A stretch of 64,000 nt of DNA from Candidatus Gastranaerophilales bacterium (GCA_017475485.1 JAFVFO010000038.1:1-64000); one strand, 5' to 3'. Counted from the first letter of the stretch, positions 46,034 to 55,347 are shown. Made by a program: numbers and translations. Notes: generated from the letters alone by a model not told the origin.

Positions 46034-46076
46034 GGCATTAAGGCATTAAGAAGATACCAGGATACTAAGGTATTAA
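46034..46076 (-). repeat. Octamer array (GGYATTAA units)
   Basis: Two perfect GGCATTAA units (46034-46049) and GATACTAA-GGTATTAA (46061-46076) with a degenerate centre. Read on the minus strand the units are TTAATGCC/TTAATACC, the same type as the array at 8085-8116. Confidence 0.7.
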
Positions 46077-46160
46077 GACGGTAAGAAAACAGTGCAAGGC
46101 ATAATACCCATAACATTGTATATTGACATACATAAAAGCAAGGTGAAGATTTCTCTCTCC

Positions 46161-46215
46161 GTTCACTCTCTATTTTTTGCATTATGCCGTTTGAGCGTCA
46201 AAAAAGAGAGTGAAC
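46161..46215. repeat. 11-bp inverted repeat
   Basis: GTTCACTCTCT (46161-46171) and its exact reverse complement (46205-46215) enclose 33 bp. The pair could be the ends of a small non-autonomous element. Confidence 0.6.
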
Positions 46216-46242
46216 AATAAATTGAAATAAATAAATAATAAA

Positions 46243-47277
46243 TTAAAACTGCTTTAAAAATCTTTCATCATTATTAAAAAACAATCTGATATCATCAATT
46301 GCATATTTCAGCATGGCAAGTCTTTCAACCCCCATACCAAAGGCAAAGCCTGAATACACACTTGAATCTATACCTACAGCCTCTAATACATTAGGATCAA
46401 CCATGCCTGCTCCTAAAATTTCAAGCCAGCCGGTTCCCGAACAAACACTGCAACCCTTGCCCTGACACATTATACATTGAACATCAATTTCAACAGAAGG
46501 TTCAGTAAAGGGGAAAAAACTGCTTCTGTATCTTGTGGGTCGGGCCTGGCCAAAGTACAGCCTTATAAATTCATTCAAAACACCTTTTAATTGCGCCATT
46601 GTAACATTTTTATCCACATAAAGTCCTTCAATTTGGTGGAAAAGATTGTTTTTTCTGGCGCTAACATTTTCGTTTCTATATACTCTGCCCGGAGAAATGA
46701 TTTTTATGGGAGGTTTAGTATTCATCATTGTTCTTGCTTGGGCATTTGAAGTTTGGCTTCTTAAAACAACATTTTCTAAATTATCACAATAAAAAGTATC
46801 CTGAACATCTCTTGCGGGGTGTTCTTTAGGAACATTTAAAAGGTCAAAATTATATTTTTCAAGCTCAACTTCAGGAGAATTTTTTGGTTTAGCCAAAGAA
46901 AAACCAAGGTTTTGAAAAATTTCGGTTATTTCATTGACAGTTTGAGTTAAAGGATGTACATGCCCCATAGGAATATAATTACCATTCAGGGTAATATCTA
47001 TTTTTTCTTTTAAAAGTTTTTCTTTTAATTCTTTTTTATAAAAAATATCATTTTTTTCATTTATAAGATTTTCAAGCTCATTCCAAACTTTATTAATCAA
47101 TGCACCTATGACAGGTTTTTGTTCGGGTGCTAAATCTTTCATGCCTTTTTTTAAATTGTTAAATTCCGAATTTCTTGATAAATATTTATTCTTAACAGCT
47201 TCAAGGCTTTTTAAGTCATTAGCATTTTCTAATTCCGTTAAGGCTTCTTTTTTAATTTCTTGAATTTTATTTTCCAT
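46243..47277 (-). CDS. pheS: Phenylalanine-tRNA ligase alpha subunit
   Basis: Catalytic subunit of the alpha2-beta2 PheRS. The 344-residue protein has the N-terminal coiled-coil arm (about 1-85), motif 2 (ISPGRVYRNENVSARKNNLFHQIEG), and motif 3 (FAFGMGVERLAMLKY). Length is standard. An AAAGGAG site precedes ATG. pheT does not follow; the next 460 bp are the repeat block, so the beta subunit must be encoded elsewhere. Confidence 0.97.
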   Translation of the reverse strand: MENKIQEIKKEALTELENANDLKSLEAVKNKYLSRNSEFNNLKKGMKDLAPEQKPVIGALINKVWNELENLINEKNDIFYKKELKEKLLKEKIDITLNGNYIPMGHVHPLTQTVNEITEIFQNLGFSLAKPKNSPEVELEKYNFDLLNVPKEHPARDVQDTFYCDNLENVVLRSQTSNAQARTMMNTKPPIKIISPGRVYRNENVSARKNNLFHQIEGLYVDKNVTMAQLKGVLNEFIRLYFGQARPTRYRSSFFPFTEPSVEIDVQCIMCQGKGCSVCSGTGWLEILGAGMVDPNVLEAVGIDSSVYSGFAFGMGVERLAMLKYAIDDIRLFFNNDERFLKQF

Positions 47278-47323
47278 AAGTTATTCTCCTTTAATCATAA
47301 TAGCCTAAACATGAATTTTATAC

Positions 47324-47329
47324 TATAAT
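47324..47329 (+). promoter_or_regulatory. -10 box of a predicted leaderless promoter (GT-C-like gene)
   Basis: Perfect TATAAT; its last bases overlap an ATG at 47328. The in-frame ATG 47337 is 7 bases downstream and is the likely first transcribed start codon. Confidence 0.5.
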
Positions 47330-47336
47330 GTTTGCC

Positions 47337-48842
47337 ATGGATTTTATTTTTTATATTGCAATAGCTTGTTTTATAATGCTTTTCGGCACTCTTGACAATA
47401 ACATTGACTTTGATTTTTTTGCACGTCTTGTTGTCGGAAAAAGCTATTTTCAAACGGGAAATCTGTTTAATTACGATTTTCAATCTTACGGAACAACCCA
47501 TCAGTTCATTGATCATGAATGGGGTTCGAGTTTAATATTTTACTTAGTTCAAAATTATTTAGGTGATAAGGGCTTATTTTTTTTAAAAAGCGCAATAATA
47601 TTTTTAACAATATTTTTAATTACAAAAATAATAAGGCTTGAAAAAAAAGATATCAAATTACATTTTTTATTTTTCTTTTTTATTTTGCAAACAATATCAT
47701 ACAGTATATTTTCAACTATAAGATGTCAAAGTTTTTCATTTTTATTTTTTGTTTTATATCTTTATATTTTAAAAAAGGCCAAAACCGACTATAGAATACT
47801 TTGGACCTTGCCTGTTTTAAATATAATTTGGGCAAATATGCACGGCGGGTTTGTAATGGGGCTGATTTTAATTTTGCTGTTTGCATTTGGCGAATTGTTA
47901 AATAAAAAACCCTCAAGGCCTTATTTTATCACTTTTTTCATTTCCTGCTTTACAACTTTAATTAATCCTTACGGCTTCAAATATATTTATTTTATATTTA
48001 ATGCCTTAAGTTTAAACAGAATACATATAACAGAGTGGCAAAGTGCATTTTTTTCACCGATTTTTGAATTTTCATTTTTAAAATTTAAAATATTTTTTAT
48101 TCTTGCTTTAACTATTTTCATTTGTTCTGTTTTAAAAAATATACAACTTCAAGGGATTAAGGAATTTTATAAAAATATAGATAAAACAAAATATCTAATA
48201 CTTATTTTTACAATTATAATTGCACTTAAGTCTTCGCGCTTCCATGTATTTTTTGCATATATGACCTTGAGCTTATGTTATTGCGATTTTTATAATATTT
48301 TTAATAAAAAACTTCCCAAAAAAACAGACAATATAAAAGAAATTCTTATAGCAATATTGATTTTCATTTCAACAATTTCACACATTTATGATTACAAATT
48401 TGTTAATACAATTAATTCCAAAGAATATCCGATATATTGTATTGAATTTTTAAAAATAAATAATTTGAAAGGTAACCTGCTTGTAAATTTCCATTTTGGA
48501 AGCTATGCAAGCTACAAGCTCTATCCGAATATTTTTATATACATGGATGGCAGATATGAAGAAGTGTATGATGTTAAATTAATAGATAAAATGGGAGAAT
48601 TTTTCTTAGCAAAAAATGATGATTTAATTAAAAAATATCATACCGATTTTATAATAATAGATAAGTTTTACCCTTTATATAAAAAGTTAAAAACATCTTC
48701 TGATTGGTTTTTAGGCTATGAAAGCGAGAAGTTTGCACTATTTTTGGACAAAAAATTTCAAAACAAAAACTATATTAATCCAAGATTGGATAAGAATTAT
48801 TACAATAATGAAAAATTTAAAACAGAAATTAACTGGCGATAA
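47337..48842 (+). CDS. Polytopic membrane protein, GT-C glycosyltransferase-like
   Basis: A 501-residue inner-membrane protein with about 10-11 helices. The N-terminal loop has the pattern of GT-C-type membrane transferases: acidic DNNIDFDFFARLVVGK near the first helix and HQFIDHEWGSSLIFY, followed by multiple helices and a soluble C-terminal domain (LKGNLLVNFHFGSYASYKLY, YMDGRYEEVYD). This suggests a lipid-linked sugar donor, but the activity is not proved. I chose ATG 47337 over 47328 because the latter lies inside the TATAAT box. Confidence 0.65.
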   Translation: MDFIFYIAIACFIMLFGTLDNNIDFDFFARLVVGKSYFQTGNLFNYDFQSYGTTHQFIDHEWGSSLIFYLVQNYLGDKGLFFLKSAIIFLTIFLITKIIRLEKKDIKLHFLFFFFILQTISYSIFSTIRCQSFSFLFFVLYLYILKKAKTDYRILWTLPVLNIIWANMHGGFVMGLILILLFAFGELLNKKPSRPYFITFFISCFTTLINPYGFKYIYFIFNALSLNRIHITEWQSAFFSPIFEFSFLKFKIFFILALTIFICSVLKNIQLQGIKEFYKNIDKTKYLILIFTIIIALKSSRFHVFFAYMTLSLCYCDFYNIFNKKLPKKTDNIKEILIAILIFISTISHIYDYKFVNTINSKEYPIYCIEFLKINNLKGNLLVNFHFGSYASYKLYPNIFIYMDGRYEEVYDVKLIDKMGEFFLAKNDDLIKKYHTDFIIIDKFYPLYKKLKTSSDWFLGYESEKFALFLDKKFQNKNYINPRLDKNYYNNEKFKTEINWR

Positions 48843-48852
48843 TTTTTTATCG

Positions 48853-48858
48853 TATAAT
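48853..48858 (+). promoter_or_regulatory. -10 box upstream of the third AsmA-like gene
   Basis: Perfect TATAAT, 28 bases before the start codon, followed by a GGGGA ribosome site at 48876-48880. This is the ordinary leadered layout, in contrast to the second AsmA-like gene. Confidence 0.45.
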
Positions 48859-48886
48859 ATATAAGGATAAGAGTTGGGGAAATAAA

Positions 48887-51800
48887 ATGAAAAATTTTTT
48901 TAAAATAACAGGAATTATGCTTGGTTCAATCTTAGTATTATTGTATCTTGCCTTTTTAATAGTTCCCTATTTTATAAATCTTGATAATTTTAAAGCAGAT
49001 ATTCAACAAGTTGTAAAAAATTCTACAAAATTAAACCTTGAATATTCTAAATTAAAGTTATATTCAACACCTCTTTTATCCTTTGGTGCAATTATAGAAG
49101 ATTTAGATATTACGCTTGATGACAATTCAACACTTTTTAAAACACCAAGAATTAAAGCAGGGCTTGCGCTTCCTTCTTTATTTGCATTAACCGTAAAAAC
49201 TTCAAAATGTTATATTGATAATCCTCAAATTAATTTAGAAGTCGAAAACGGCAGACAATATAAAGTTGTAAAAATAATAGAAGACATTATAAATGAAGCA
49301 AATGCACAAAAAGCGAGCATGCCTGAACCCGCACAACAACTACCGCCATTAGCGCAAAAAATTGTTGACAATATTAAAATTAAAGTTCCTTCAATTAAAA
49401 TTACAAATTATAATATTTTAACAACAGACCCCAAAATCAACCACAGTCTAACTTTGAAGGGTGATGAATTAGTACTTGGCTACAACAGTTCATCAAATAC
49501 ACTCAGATTAAAAACGATAGCACAATTATTATCTGACGATAATCAAAATATTTTAGCAGATATTAAAGTTTCAACCGTTCTTCCGAAACCTGAAGCATCT
49601 GAAGAAGAAGCAGACCCTGATGAAAGAATACAAATTCCTTTTATTAATTTAATAGAAATTTATCAAACTTATGACCTCAAAACAAATATTGTTTCAAGGT
49701 TAAAAATAAGGAAAGCAAACGACCTTGGATATTTTGCGTACGGATTTTTAAATGTTGACAATCTTAATTTAAAATTAGGAAATATAAGACTGCCCGACAG
49801 CTTCTTACATGCGAAATTCCACGGCAAACAAATAGATTATATTTCTGACATTTATGCTAAAAGTGATGAAAAAATAAACCTTGAAGGTACATTCAAATTC
49901 GATAAACACCCCAGAATGAAAGCAAATATCGTAAGTAACGAAATACATTTTGCAAATTTATTGGATTTGTCAAAAGCACTGCTGGACAGCTTAAATATAA
50001 AAAATAACCTTGCGCAAATTCAGGCAAACGGATACCTGCTTGCAAATGCACAATTAAAAACCAACTTTAAAAAATTGAAATCGAATGGCTCAATTTTAAT
50101 TAAAGAAGGCTCTTTTGTTAATCCTTTGTATAATATAGGAATCAAAGATATTGCCTTAAACGCGGTATTTGATAATGACGCATTAAATATTAAAAATTCA
50201 AAAGCTACAATTAACGGTTCGCAATTAAATGTTGAAGGATATATTGACAATCAATCAAATACCGATATCAAAATAGATGTCGATAATTTATCCTTGCCTG
50301 CACTATATAATTCTTTTGCGCCAAAAGAACTTAAAAAGCAATACAATTTGTCAAGTGCTAATTTATCGGCACACATTGATATCGAAGGAAAACTAGACGA
50401 GTTAAATACTAAAATAAAAACAAAATTAAGCAATTTGGCACTAAATGACACCAAAAAAACAATGTATGTTTTAAATAAAGAAGCAAATATCAACCTGAGT
50501 GCTAATGCGCAAAATATTGAAGGCAGTGTTAATAATTCTAATTTCCAATTTAACATGCCCCAAATTAAAACAAAAACCCGCATAGATAGCTTATCTTTAA
50601 AAATAGATAACCAAAATGTTACAATTAATCCTTTTGATTTTATATATAACAACACTTCAAAAATCAATATCAAAGGCATAATTTCAGATTATCAAAAAAA
50701 TCCAAATCTTGATATATTCTTAAAAGGCGACATAAAAACATCAGATATCGCAACAACTCTTGGTAAAGAAGTTGCTTATTATGTGCCTTCAAAGGGGATT
50801 ATTCCTTTTAAGGCAACACTTAAGGGGGATGATAAAAAGCAAGAAATCTTAGCTCAGATATATGCTGATTCCGCTAATTACATTTCACCGGTCATTTTAA
50901 ATGAATTGGCAAATCTGCCGAGTTTAATTCAGGCAGATATTAAAATTAAAGGTGACAAAATAAGAATTAAAAATTCAGGTCTTTATAGAAAACAATCCTC
51001 GGGTTTTTCTGATGATTTGGCGCAAAACATGCAGAACGCTAAGCAAATTGCAGATTTTACAACTATTATTGACGGAAATCATATCAACCTTTTAAGACTT
51101 TCCATTCCGCATGAATTGCAGGGGAAAATTGCAATATTTAAAAAGTCCGACTTTAAAACAAAAGGTAAAATCACGCTAAACGGCAATATGAATGACTTAT
51201 CATACGGCGGTGACTTAAAAATAACAGGGTTAAATATTCCTGAATTGCTTTTAAAAGTAAAAAACATTGACCTTGATATGATTTCACAAGGCTTTAATTT
51301 GAAATTAGATGAAATTGATATCAATACTTCAAAAATAAATGCTTCCCTGAAAGGCGATCTTCGTCCTTCAAAGGTCTTTGTAGTATCCGATATTAATGTT
51401 AATTCAAACCATATTGATGTTGATAAGGCAATGGTTTCAATGGATAAAGCAATGAAATACATGCCCCCCGCTTCATCATCCAATGCTTCGGGGAATGCTG
51501 ATATACCTTTATATGCAACAGGTAAAATTGATATTAAAAAATTAACTACAGGTGCAATAAATATCGAAAATATAAAAAGTAATCTTGCGATAATTAAAAA
51601 TGAATTGATTTTAAATAAATTAAGCACTAAAGCGTTTAAAGGAGATGTTTCAGGCGATATAAAAATGCACTTAATTTCAAGTCTTTTAACAATTAAATTA
51701 AAAGGCAAAGGAATTGACGCTGATAATATGCTTGTATCTGCAGCTAATATGAAGGATACCTTATCAGGTACGGCGGAATTTAAAACAGATATTACCCTTA

Positions 51801-52873
51801 AAGGTGCAACTTATGAAGAACAAGTGAAATCCTTAAAAGGCAATGTTTGGTTTAAAATGAAAAATGGTGTATATGGCCCGTTTTCAAAACTTGAAAATTT
51901 CTTCTTAGCTGAGAATATAAGAGAAAATCCTGTGTTTAAAAATACTATAGGAGTTATTTTAACACCTTTAACCACAATAGACAGTTCTCATTATGAAACA
52001 TTAGCGGGAAATCTTAACTTTAATAACGGGATTGTTGAAATGAAGCCTATTACAAGTCAGGGCGATATTTTATGCGTTTTAATTAAAGGAAATATGGATT
52101 TATTGAAAAATACAATTGACGCAACCGTTAGGGTTCGTTTAGCTTCTGTTGTATCAGATTTATTAGGGCCTTTAGCTATGGCAAACCCTGTAAATTTAAT
52201 CAAGAATACCCCCGGATTAAATATAGTAACGGCAAAATTATTCTCCGTATTTTCTGCTGTCGTAACAGAAGAAGAATACAAGCAAATTCCTGATTTTTCT
52301 TCAAGTCATTCCGATAGCAACGCAACCAAGTTCCAAATTCTTTTAAAAGGAGATGTCGCAAAACCTTTAAAATTAGTTAAATCCTTCAAATGGCTTGCGC
52401 TGCAAAAAGATATGGATAAGGCTAAAGAATTCAGTGACAGCTTTATTAAAGAACAGGAAGAAATGGCAAAACAAGCACTTATAAATAAACTCCAGCAAGA
52501 ATATGAAGCAGATAACAAAATAAAAGTCGGAGTTGAAAAAGTTTTAAAAATGGATACTACAGCTCCTAAAGTAAAAGAATTAATCTTAGAAGAAGTGCTA
52601 AAAACAAAAACTCAGGAAGAAAAACAACAACTAAAAGAAGAAGCCAAAAAGGAAATTACTGATATGGCAGAAAAAAAAGTGCAAGAAGTTATAGATAATA
52701 AAGCTCAGGAATTACAAAAGAAATTACAAGATAAAATCCAAACAAAATTACAAGACACTCTGCAAGAAAAACTGCAAAATAAAATAAACATCAAAGATAC
52801 AGCTCCCTCGGGCACTACCGTGGCAGAACCCGTTAATGCAGGTGATGAGGAAGGAGGATTTAAGGAAGGTTAA
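48887..52873 (+). CDS. AsmA-like protein (third of three) with C-terminal coiled coil
   Basis: A 1328-residue protein with an N-terminal membrane helix (about 7-30) followed by the classic AsmA opening (YFINLDNFKADIQQVVKNSTKLNLE-type text), a long beta-strand-rich body, an AsmA-type C-terminal segment (about 1000-1110, LTIKLKGKGIDADNML, SLKGNVWFKMKNGVYG) and, unlike the other two, a 120-residue charged coiled coil of repeated KLQ-DK-Q units (about 1190-1305). A periplasmic lipid-transfer role is inferred from the family. Its stop overlaps that of the opposing YgjP gene (TTAA). Confidence 0.8.
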   Translation: MKNFFKITGIMLGSILVLLYLAFLIVPYFINLDNFKADIQQVVKNSTKLNLEYSKLKLYSTPLLSFGAIIEDLDITLDDNSTLFKTPRIKAGLALPSLFALTVKTSKCYIDNPQINLEVENGRQYKVVKIIEDIINEANAQKASMPEPAQQLPPLAQKIVDNIKIKVPSIKITNYNILTTDPKINHSLTLKGDELVLGYNSSSNTLRLKTIAQLLSDDNQNILADIKVSTVLPKPEASEEEADPDERIQIPFINLIEIYQTYDLKTNIVSRLKIRKANDLGYFAYGFLNVDNLNLKLGNIRLPDSFLHAKFHGKQIDYISDIYAKSDEKINLEGTFKFDKHPRMKANIVSNEIHFANLLDLSKALLDSLNIKNNLAQIQANGYLLANAQLKTNFKKLKSNGSILIKEGSFVNPLYNIGIKDIALNAVFDNDALNIKNSKATINGSQLNVEGYIDNQSNTDIKIDVDNLSLPALYNSFAPKELKKQYNLSSANLSAHIDIEGKLDELNTKIKTKLSNLALNDTKKTMYVLNKEANINLSANAQNIEGSVNNSNFQFNMPQIKTKTRIDSLSLKIDNQNVTINPFDFIYNNTSKINIKGIISDYQKNPNLDIFLKGDIKTSDIATTLGKEVAYYVPSKGIIPFKATLKGDDKKQEILAQIYADSANYISPVILNELANLPSLIQADIKIKGDKIRIKNSGLYRKQSSGFSDDLAQNMQNAKQIADFTTIIDGNHINLLRLSIPHELQGKIAIFKKSDFKTKGKITLNGNMNDLSYGGDLKITGLNIPELLLKVKNIDLDMISQGFNLKLDEIDINTSKINASLKGDLRPSKVFVVSDINVNSNHIDVDKAMVSMDKAMKYMPPASSSNASGNADIPLYATGKIDIKKLTTGAINIENIKSNLAIIKNELILNKLSTKAFKGDVSGDIKMHLISSLLTIKLKGKGIDADNMLVSAANMKDTLSGTAEFKTDITLKGATYEEQVKSLKGNVWFKMKNGVYGPFSKLENFFLAENIRENPVFKNTIGVILTPLTTIDSSHYETLAGNLNFNNGIVEMKPITSQGDILCVLIKGNMDLLKNTIDATVRVRLASVVSDLLGPLAMANPVNLIKNTPGLNIVTAKLFSVFSAVVTEEEYKQIPDFSSSHSDSNATKFQILLKGDVAKPLKLVKSFKWLALQKDMDKAKEFSDSFIKEQEEMAKQALINKLQQEYEADNKIKVGVEKVLKMDTTAPKVKELILEEVLKTKTQEEKQQLKEEAKKEITDMAEKKVQEVIDNKAQELQKKLQDKIQTKLQDTLQEKLQNKINIKDTAPSGTTVAEPVNAGDEEGGFKEG

Positions 52874-53400
52874 AAGGATTGTTTTCTTTTTAGCTTTCTT
52901 CTTAATTCTTTATAATTCGGGCAATATTTTTCAAGCTCTGACCAAAAATCCTTAGAATGGTTTTTAATGCGTGTATGAACTAATTCATGCAAAATTACAT
53001 AATCAATTACATCAAAATCATAATTCATTAAATTAATATTCAAATTAATATTATTAACATAAGAACAGCTGCCAAAGCGCGTTTTTTGGTTTCTTAGCGC
53101 AATGCGCCCGATTTGAAAATTATATTTTTCAGCCAAAAATCTGGTGCGCTCAGGCAAATATTTTTTAGCCCTCTTTCTTAACAGTTTCAATTCTTCATCG
53201 GATAATTTCGGGCCGTTAAGTTTAAAAGATTTTATTTTTTCAAAATTGGAAATTAAAAAATTGCGAGCCGTTTTATAAGGACACAAAACAGGCATAGTCA
53301 CAAGCAAAGATTTATCATCTTTAAGTGTTATTTTAATTGATTTTGAAAAAATATGCTTTTTGTAATTTATTTGATATTCTTCTATTGTTTCAGTTTTCAT
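52870..53400 (-). CDS. YgjP-like (DUF45) zinc metallopeptidase
   Basis: A 176-residue cytoplasmic protein with the zinc motif HELVH (138-142) and a third ligand His148 followed by SKDFW, the hallmark of the YgjP/SprT-like group. The upstream TRFGSCSYVNNINLN segment is also typical (RWGSC in most members). Its substrates are unknown. It overlaps the end of the ATPase gene upstream by 11 bases and ends in the TTAA shared with the AsmA-like gene. Confidence 0.85.
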   Translation of the reverse strand: MKTETIEEYQINYKKHIFSKSIKITLKDDKSLLVTMPVLCPYKTARNFLISNFEKIKSFKLNGPKLSDEELKLLRKRAKKYLPERTRFLAEKYNFQIGRIALRNQKTRFGSCSYVNNINLNINLMNYDFDVIDYVILHELVHTRIKNHSKDFWSELEKYCPNYKELRRKLKRKQSF

Positions 53401-54991
53401 CTTTGTATATTTTAAGGTGGCGCAATTCGCCTTCTCCTACACTAATCGACTTATACCCATGGGCTTCAACAAGTTCATGCTGCAGTTTCCTTGTTTGTTT
53501 ATCCTGCGGTTCAAGCTCAATTATTTCTGCACCCTCTGCCAGTTTTGCAATCGCCGCATTTGTTTCGTCAAGCGCTAATTCCGTAGAATCTTTATAATTT
53601 TTATAGCTATATACTTCTTGATTTTCCTGCGTTAAATTAAGCGCTTCTTTTAAAACTCTTTGAATTTGGCTCATGGAGTTTGTTCTTACAAAAAATACCG
53701 GCAAATGATACTCATTTGCAGTTGCCAATATTTTATTTCCGCTGCGCGCAAAATTTTTATGAGCAATAACAAAATCGGCTTCTTCAACATTTCTTACAAC
53801 CGTAGCGTCAATATCAAGTCTTTCTATAATTTTATCGACTATTGAGCGTGAAACCGCATAAATATATATTTTTTTATGCTTTTTGTTATCTTTTATATAC
53901 TGCTGTCTGTTAAAACCAAAACTTAAGGGAGATTTAACATCTTGGGTTTTTTTATCAAGCTCTTGCACCTTTTTAATTATATCGACTTCCGAGTTTTTAT
54001 TTTTTTCTTTATAATTGCCGTCAACTTTTCTGATTTCAGGTTGAATCGGCCAGCCCCTTAAAATATAATCAACAGCGGTAGCGGAATCTTTATAAATAGA
54101 TAAAGTGTTTCTGTCTATAATTTCAATTACAATATCAAAAGTAGGCTGTTTTTGACGTTCTAAAACCGTTTTTTGACAGCCCCTATGCTTTGCTTCATCG
54201 TCACCTAATGTAACCGTATCGACTCCGCCGATTAAATCAGATAATGTCGGGTTTTTAATCAGGTTATCTAAAGTATTACCATGGGCGGTTGCAATTAGCA
54301 TTACACCGCGCTCAGCTATTGTTCTTGCGGCTTGTGCTTCGAGTTCCGTTCCTATTTCATCAACTACAATAACTTCAGGCGTATGGTTTTCAACGGCTTC
54401 AATCATGATATCTTTTTGAAATTCAGGTTGAGAAACTTGCATTCTTCTGGCTTTTCCGATTGCAGGATGAGCAACATCACCATCCCCTGCTATTTCATTT
54501 GAAGTATCAACCACAACAACACGCTTGCCTAATTCATCAGCCATAAGCCTTGTTATTTCTCTTAATTTTGTAGTTTTGCCAACACCCGGGCGTCCTAAAA
54601 ACAGAATTGATTTATTTTGTATAACAAAATCTTTTATACATTCAATAGTTCCGGTAATAACCCTGCCTATTCTACAAGTCAGCCCTACAATTTTCCCTTG
54701 GCGATTTCTTATTGCAGAAATTCTATGCAGAGTTCCTGCAATACCGGAACGATTGTCGGATGTAAATTCAGGCAATTGACGTGTGATAAAATCCAAATCT
54801 TCACGATTAATTGTATCGTTGCCCAAAGACAAAATATTTCCGTTTCCAAGACGGATTTCAGGAATTCTTCCTATATCCAATACGATTTCTATTGCGTCAT
54901 CCAAAAGCCCTGTTTGAATATTCCTTTTGATTTTAGGGGGTAATATTTCTACAAGTTTTTCAATATCCGTTTGAAATTGTACTTCGTTCAT
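53390..54991 (-). CDS. Ycf45-like ATPase with R3H domain
   Basis: A 533-residue protein: an AAA/SpoIIIAA-type ATPase core (Walker A FLGRPGVGKTTKLREI, VVVDTSNEIAGDGD, Walker B EVIVVDEIGTELEA), a linker, and a C-terminal R3H domain (RKLQHELVEAHGYKS then GELRHLKIY) that binds single-stranded nucleic acid. This architecture is found in plastids and cyanobacteria as Ycf45. The function is not settled. It is preceded by the HEPN/MNT pair and followed by the YgjP gene. Confidence 0.87.
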   Translation of the reverse strand: MNEVQFQTDIEKLVEILPPKIKRNIQTGLLDDAIEIVLDIGRIPEIRLGNGNILSLGNDTINREDLDFITRQLPEFTSDNRSGIAGTLHRISAIRNRQGKIVGLTCRIGRVITGTIECIKDFVIQNKSILFLGRPGVGKTTKLREITRLMADELGKRVVVVDTSNEIAGDGDVAHPAIGKARRMQVSQPEFQKDIMIEAVENHTPEVIVVDEIGTELEAQAARTIAERGVMLIATAHGNTLDNLIKNPTLSDLIGGVDTVTLGDDEAKHRGCQKTVLERQKQPTFDIVIEIIDRNTLSIYKDSATAVDYILRGWPIQPEIRKVDGNYKEKNKNSEVDIIKKVQELDKKTQDVKSPLSFGFNRQQYIKDNKKHKKIYIYAVSRSIVDKIIERLDIDATVVRNVEEADFVIAHKNFARSGNKILATANEYHLPVFFVRTNSMSQIQRVLKEALNLTQENQEVYSYKNYKDSTELALDETNAAIAKLAEGAEIIELEPQDKQTRKLQHELVEAHGYKSISVGEGELRHLKIYKDEN

Positions 54992-55044
54992 ATTTTAATC
55001 CACTTATGCCTATCTACTATTATAATTCCCAATATAGCGGTTCA

Positions 55045-55347
55045 TCAATCATTTTCATTATACATAACTAAATCGTTTTCTATTAGTTTGTAAAATTTTT
55101 CATCAATCGAATAAAAATCAACAAAATTAACAATGTATGGCAGCATACTTTTATCAAAAACTTCCTTTAATTCTTCAAGTGTATTAAGCGGGATTGCGCT
55201 ATCGCCTTTAATTAAAATATCTAAATCAGATGTTTTAGAAAAATTACCCTTTATTCTTGAACCATAAAAATAGAAGTTGTAATTATTATAGTTATCTAAT
55301 ATATTTTTTATAATTTTTAGTTCTTTATCATTAATTCCTTTAATCAT
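55045..55347 (-). CDS. mntA: MNT-type minimal nucleotidyltransferase (antitoxin)
   Basis: A 100-residue protein with the nucleotidyltransferase signature GS-x10-DxD (GSRIKGNFSKTSDLDILI). In HEPN/MNT modules this enzyme adds AMP to the HEPN partner and silences it. It overlaps the HEPN gene by 8 bases, with the HEPN gene first. The pair looks like an inserted defence or stability module between fliI and the Ycf45-like gene. Confidence 0.85.
   Translation of the reverse strand: MIKGINDKELKIIKNILDNYNNYNFYFYGSRIKGNFSKTSDLDILIKGDSAIPLNTLEELKEVFDKSMLPYIVNFVDFYSIDEKFYKLIENDLVMYNEND

Larger units (their letters stand above)
45784..46242. other. Non-coding repeat-rich block between flagellin and pheS
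   Basis: 459 bp with no credible gene. In order it holds the flagellin terminator, a 15-bp-stem hairpin, two identical 39-bp repeats, an array of 8-bp units and an 11-bp inverted repeat. Short minus-strand ORFs here simply translate the repeats. Confidence 0.8.

Noticed and set aside
45794..46182. Overlapping minus-strand ORFs of 77 and 116 residues
   Set aside because: They lie in the repeat block, share peptide text only because of the 39-bp repeats (QIPNTAQT), and lack ribosome sites.
46161..46215. Terminator for pheS
   Set aside because: The 11-bp inverted repeat has a 33-base loop and no T-run on the minus strand after the second arm, so it does not fit a rho-independent terminator.
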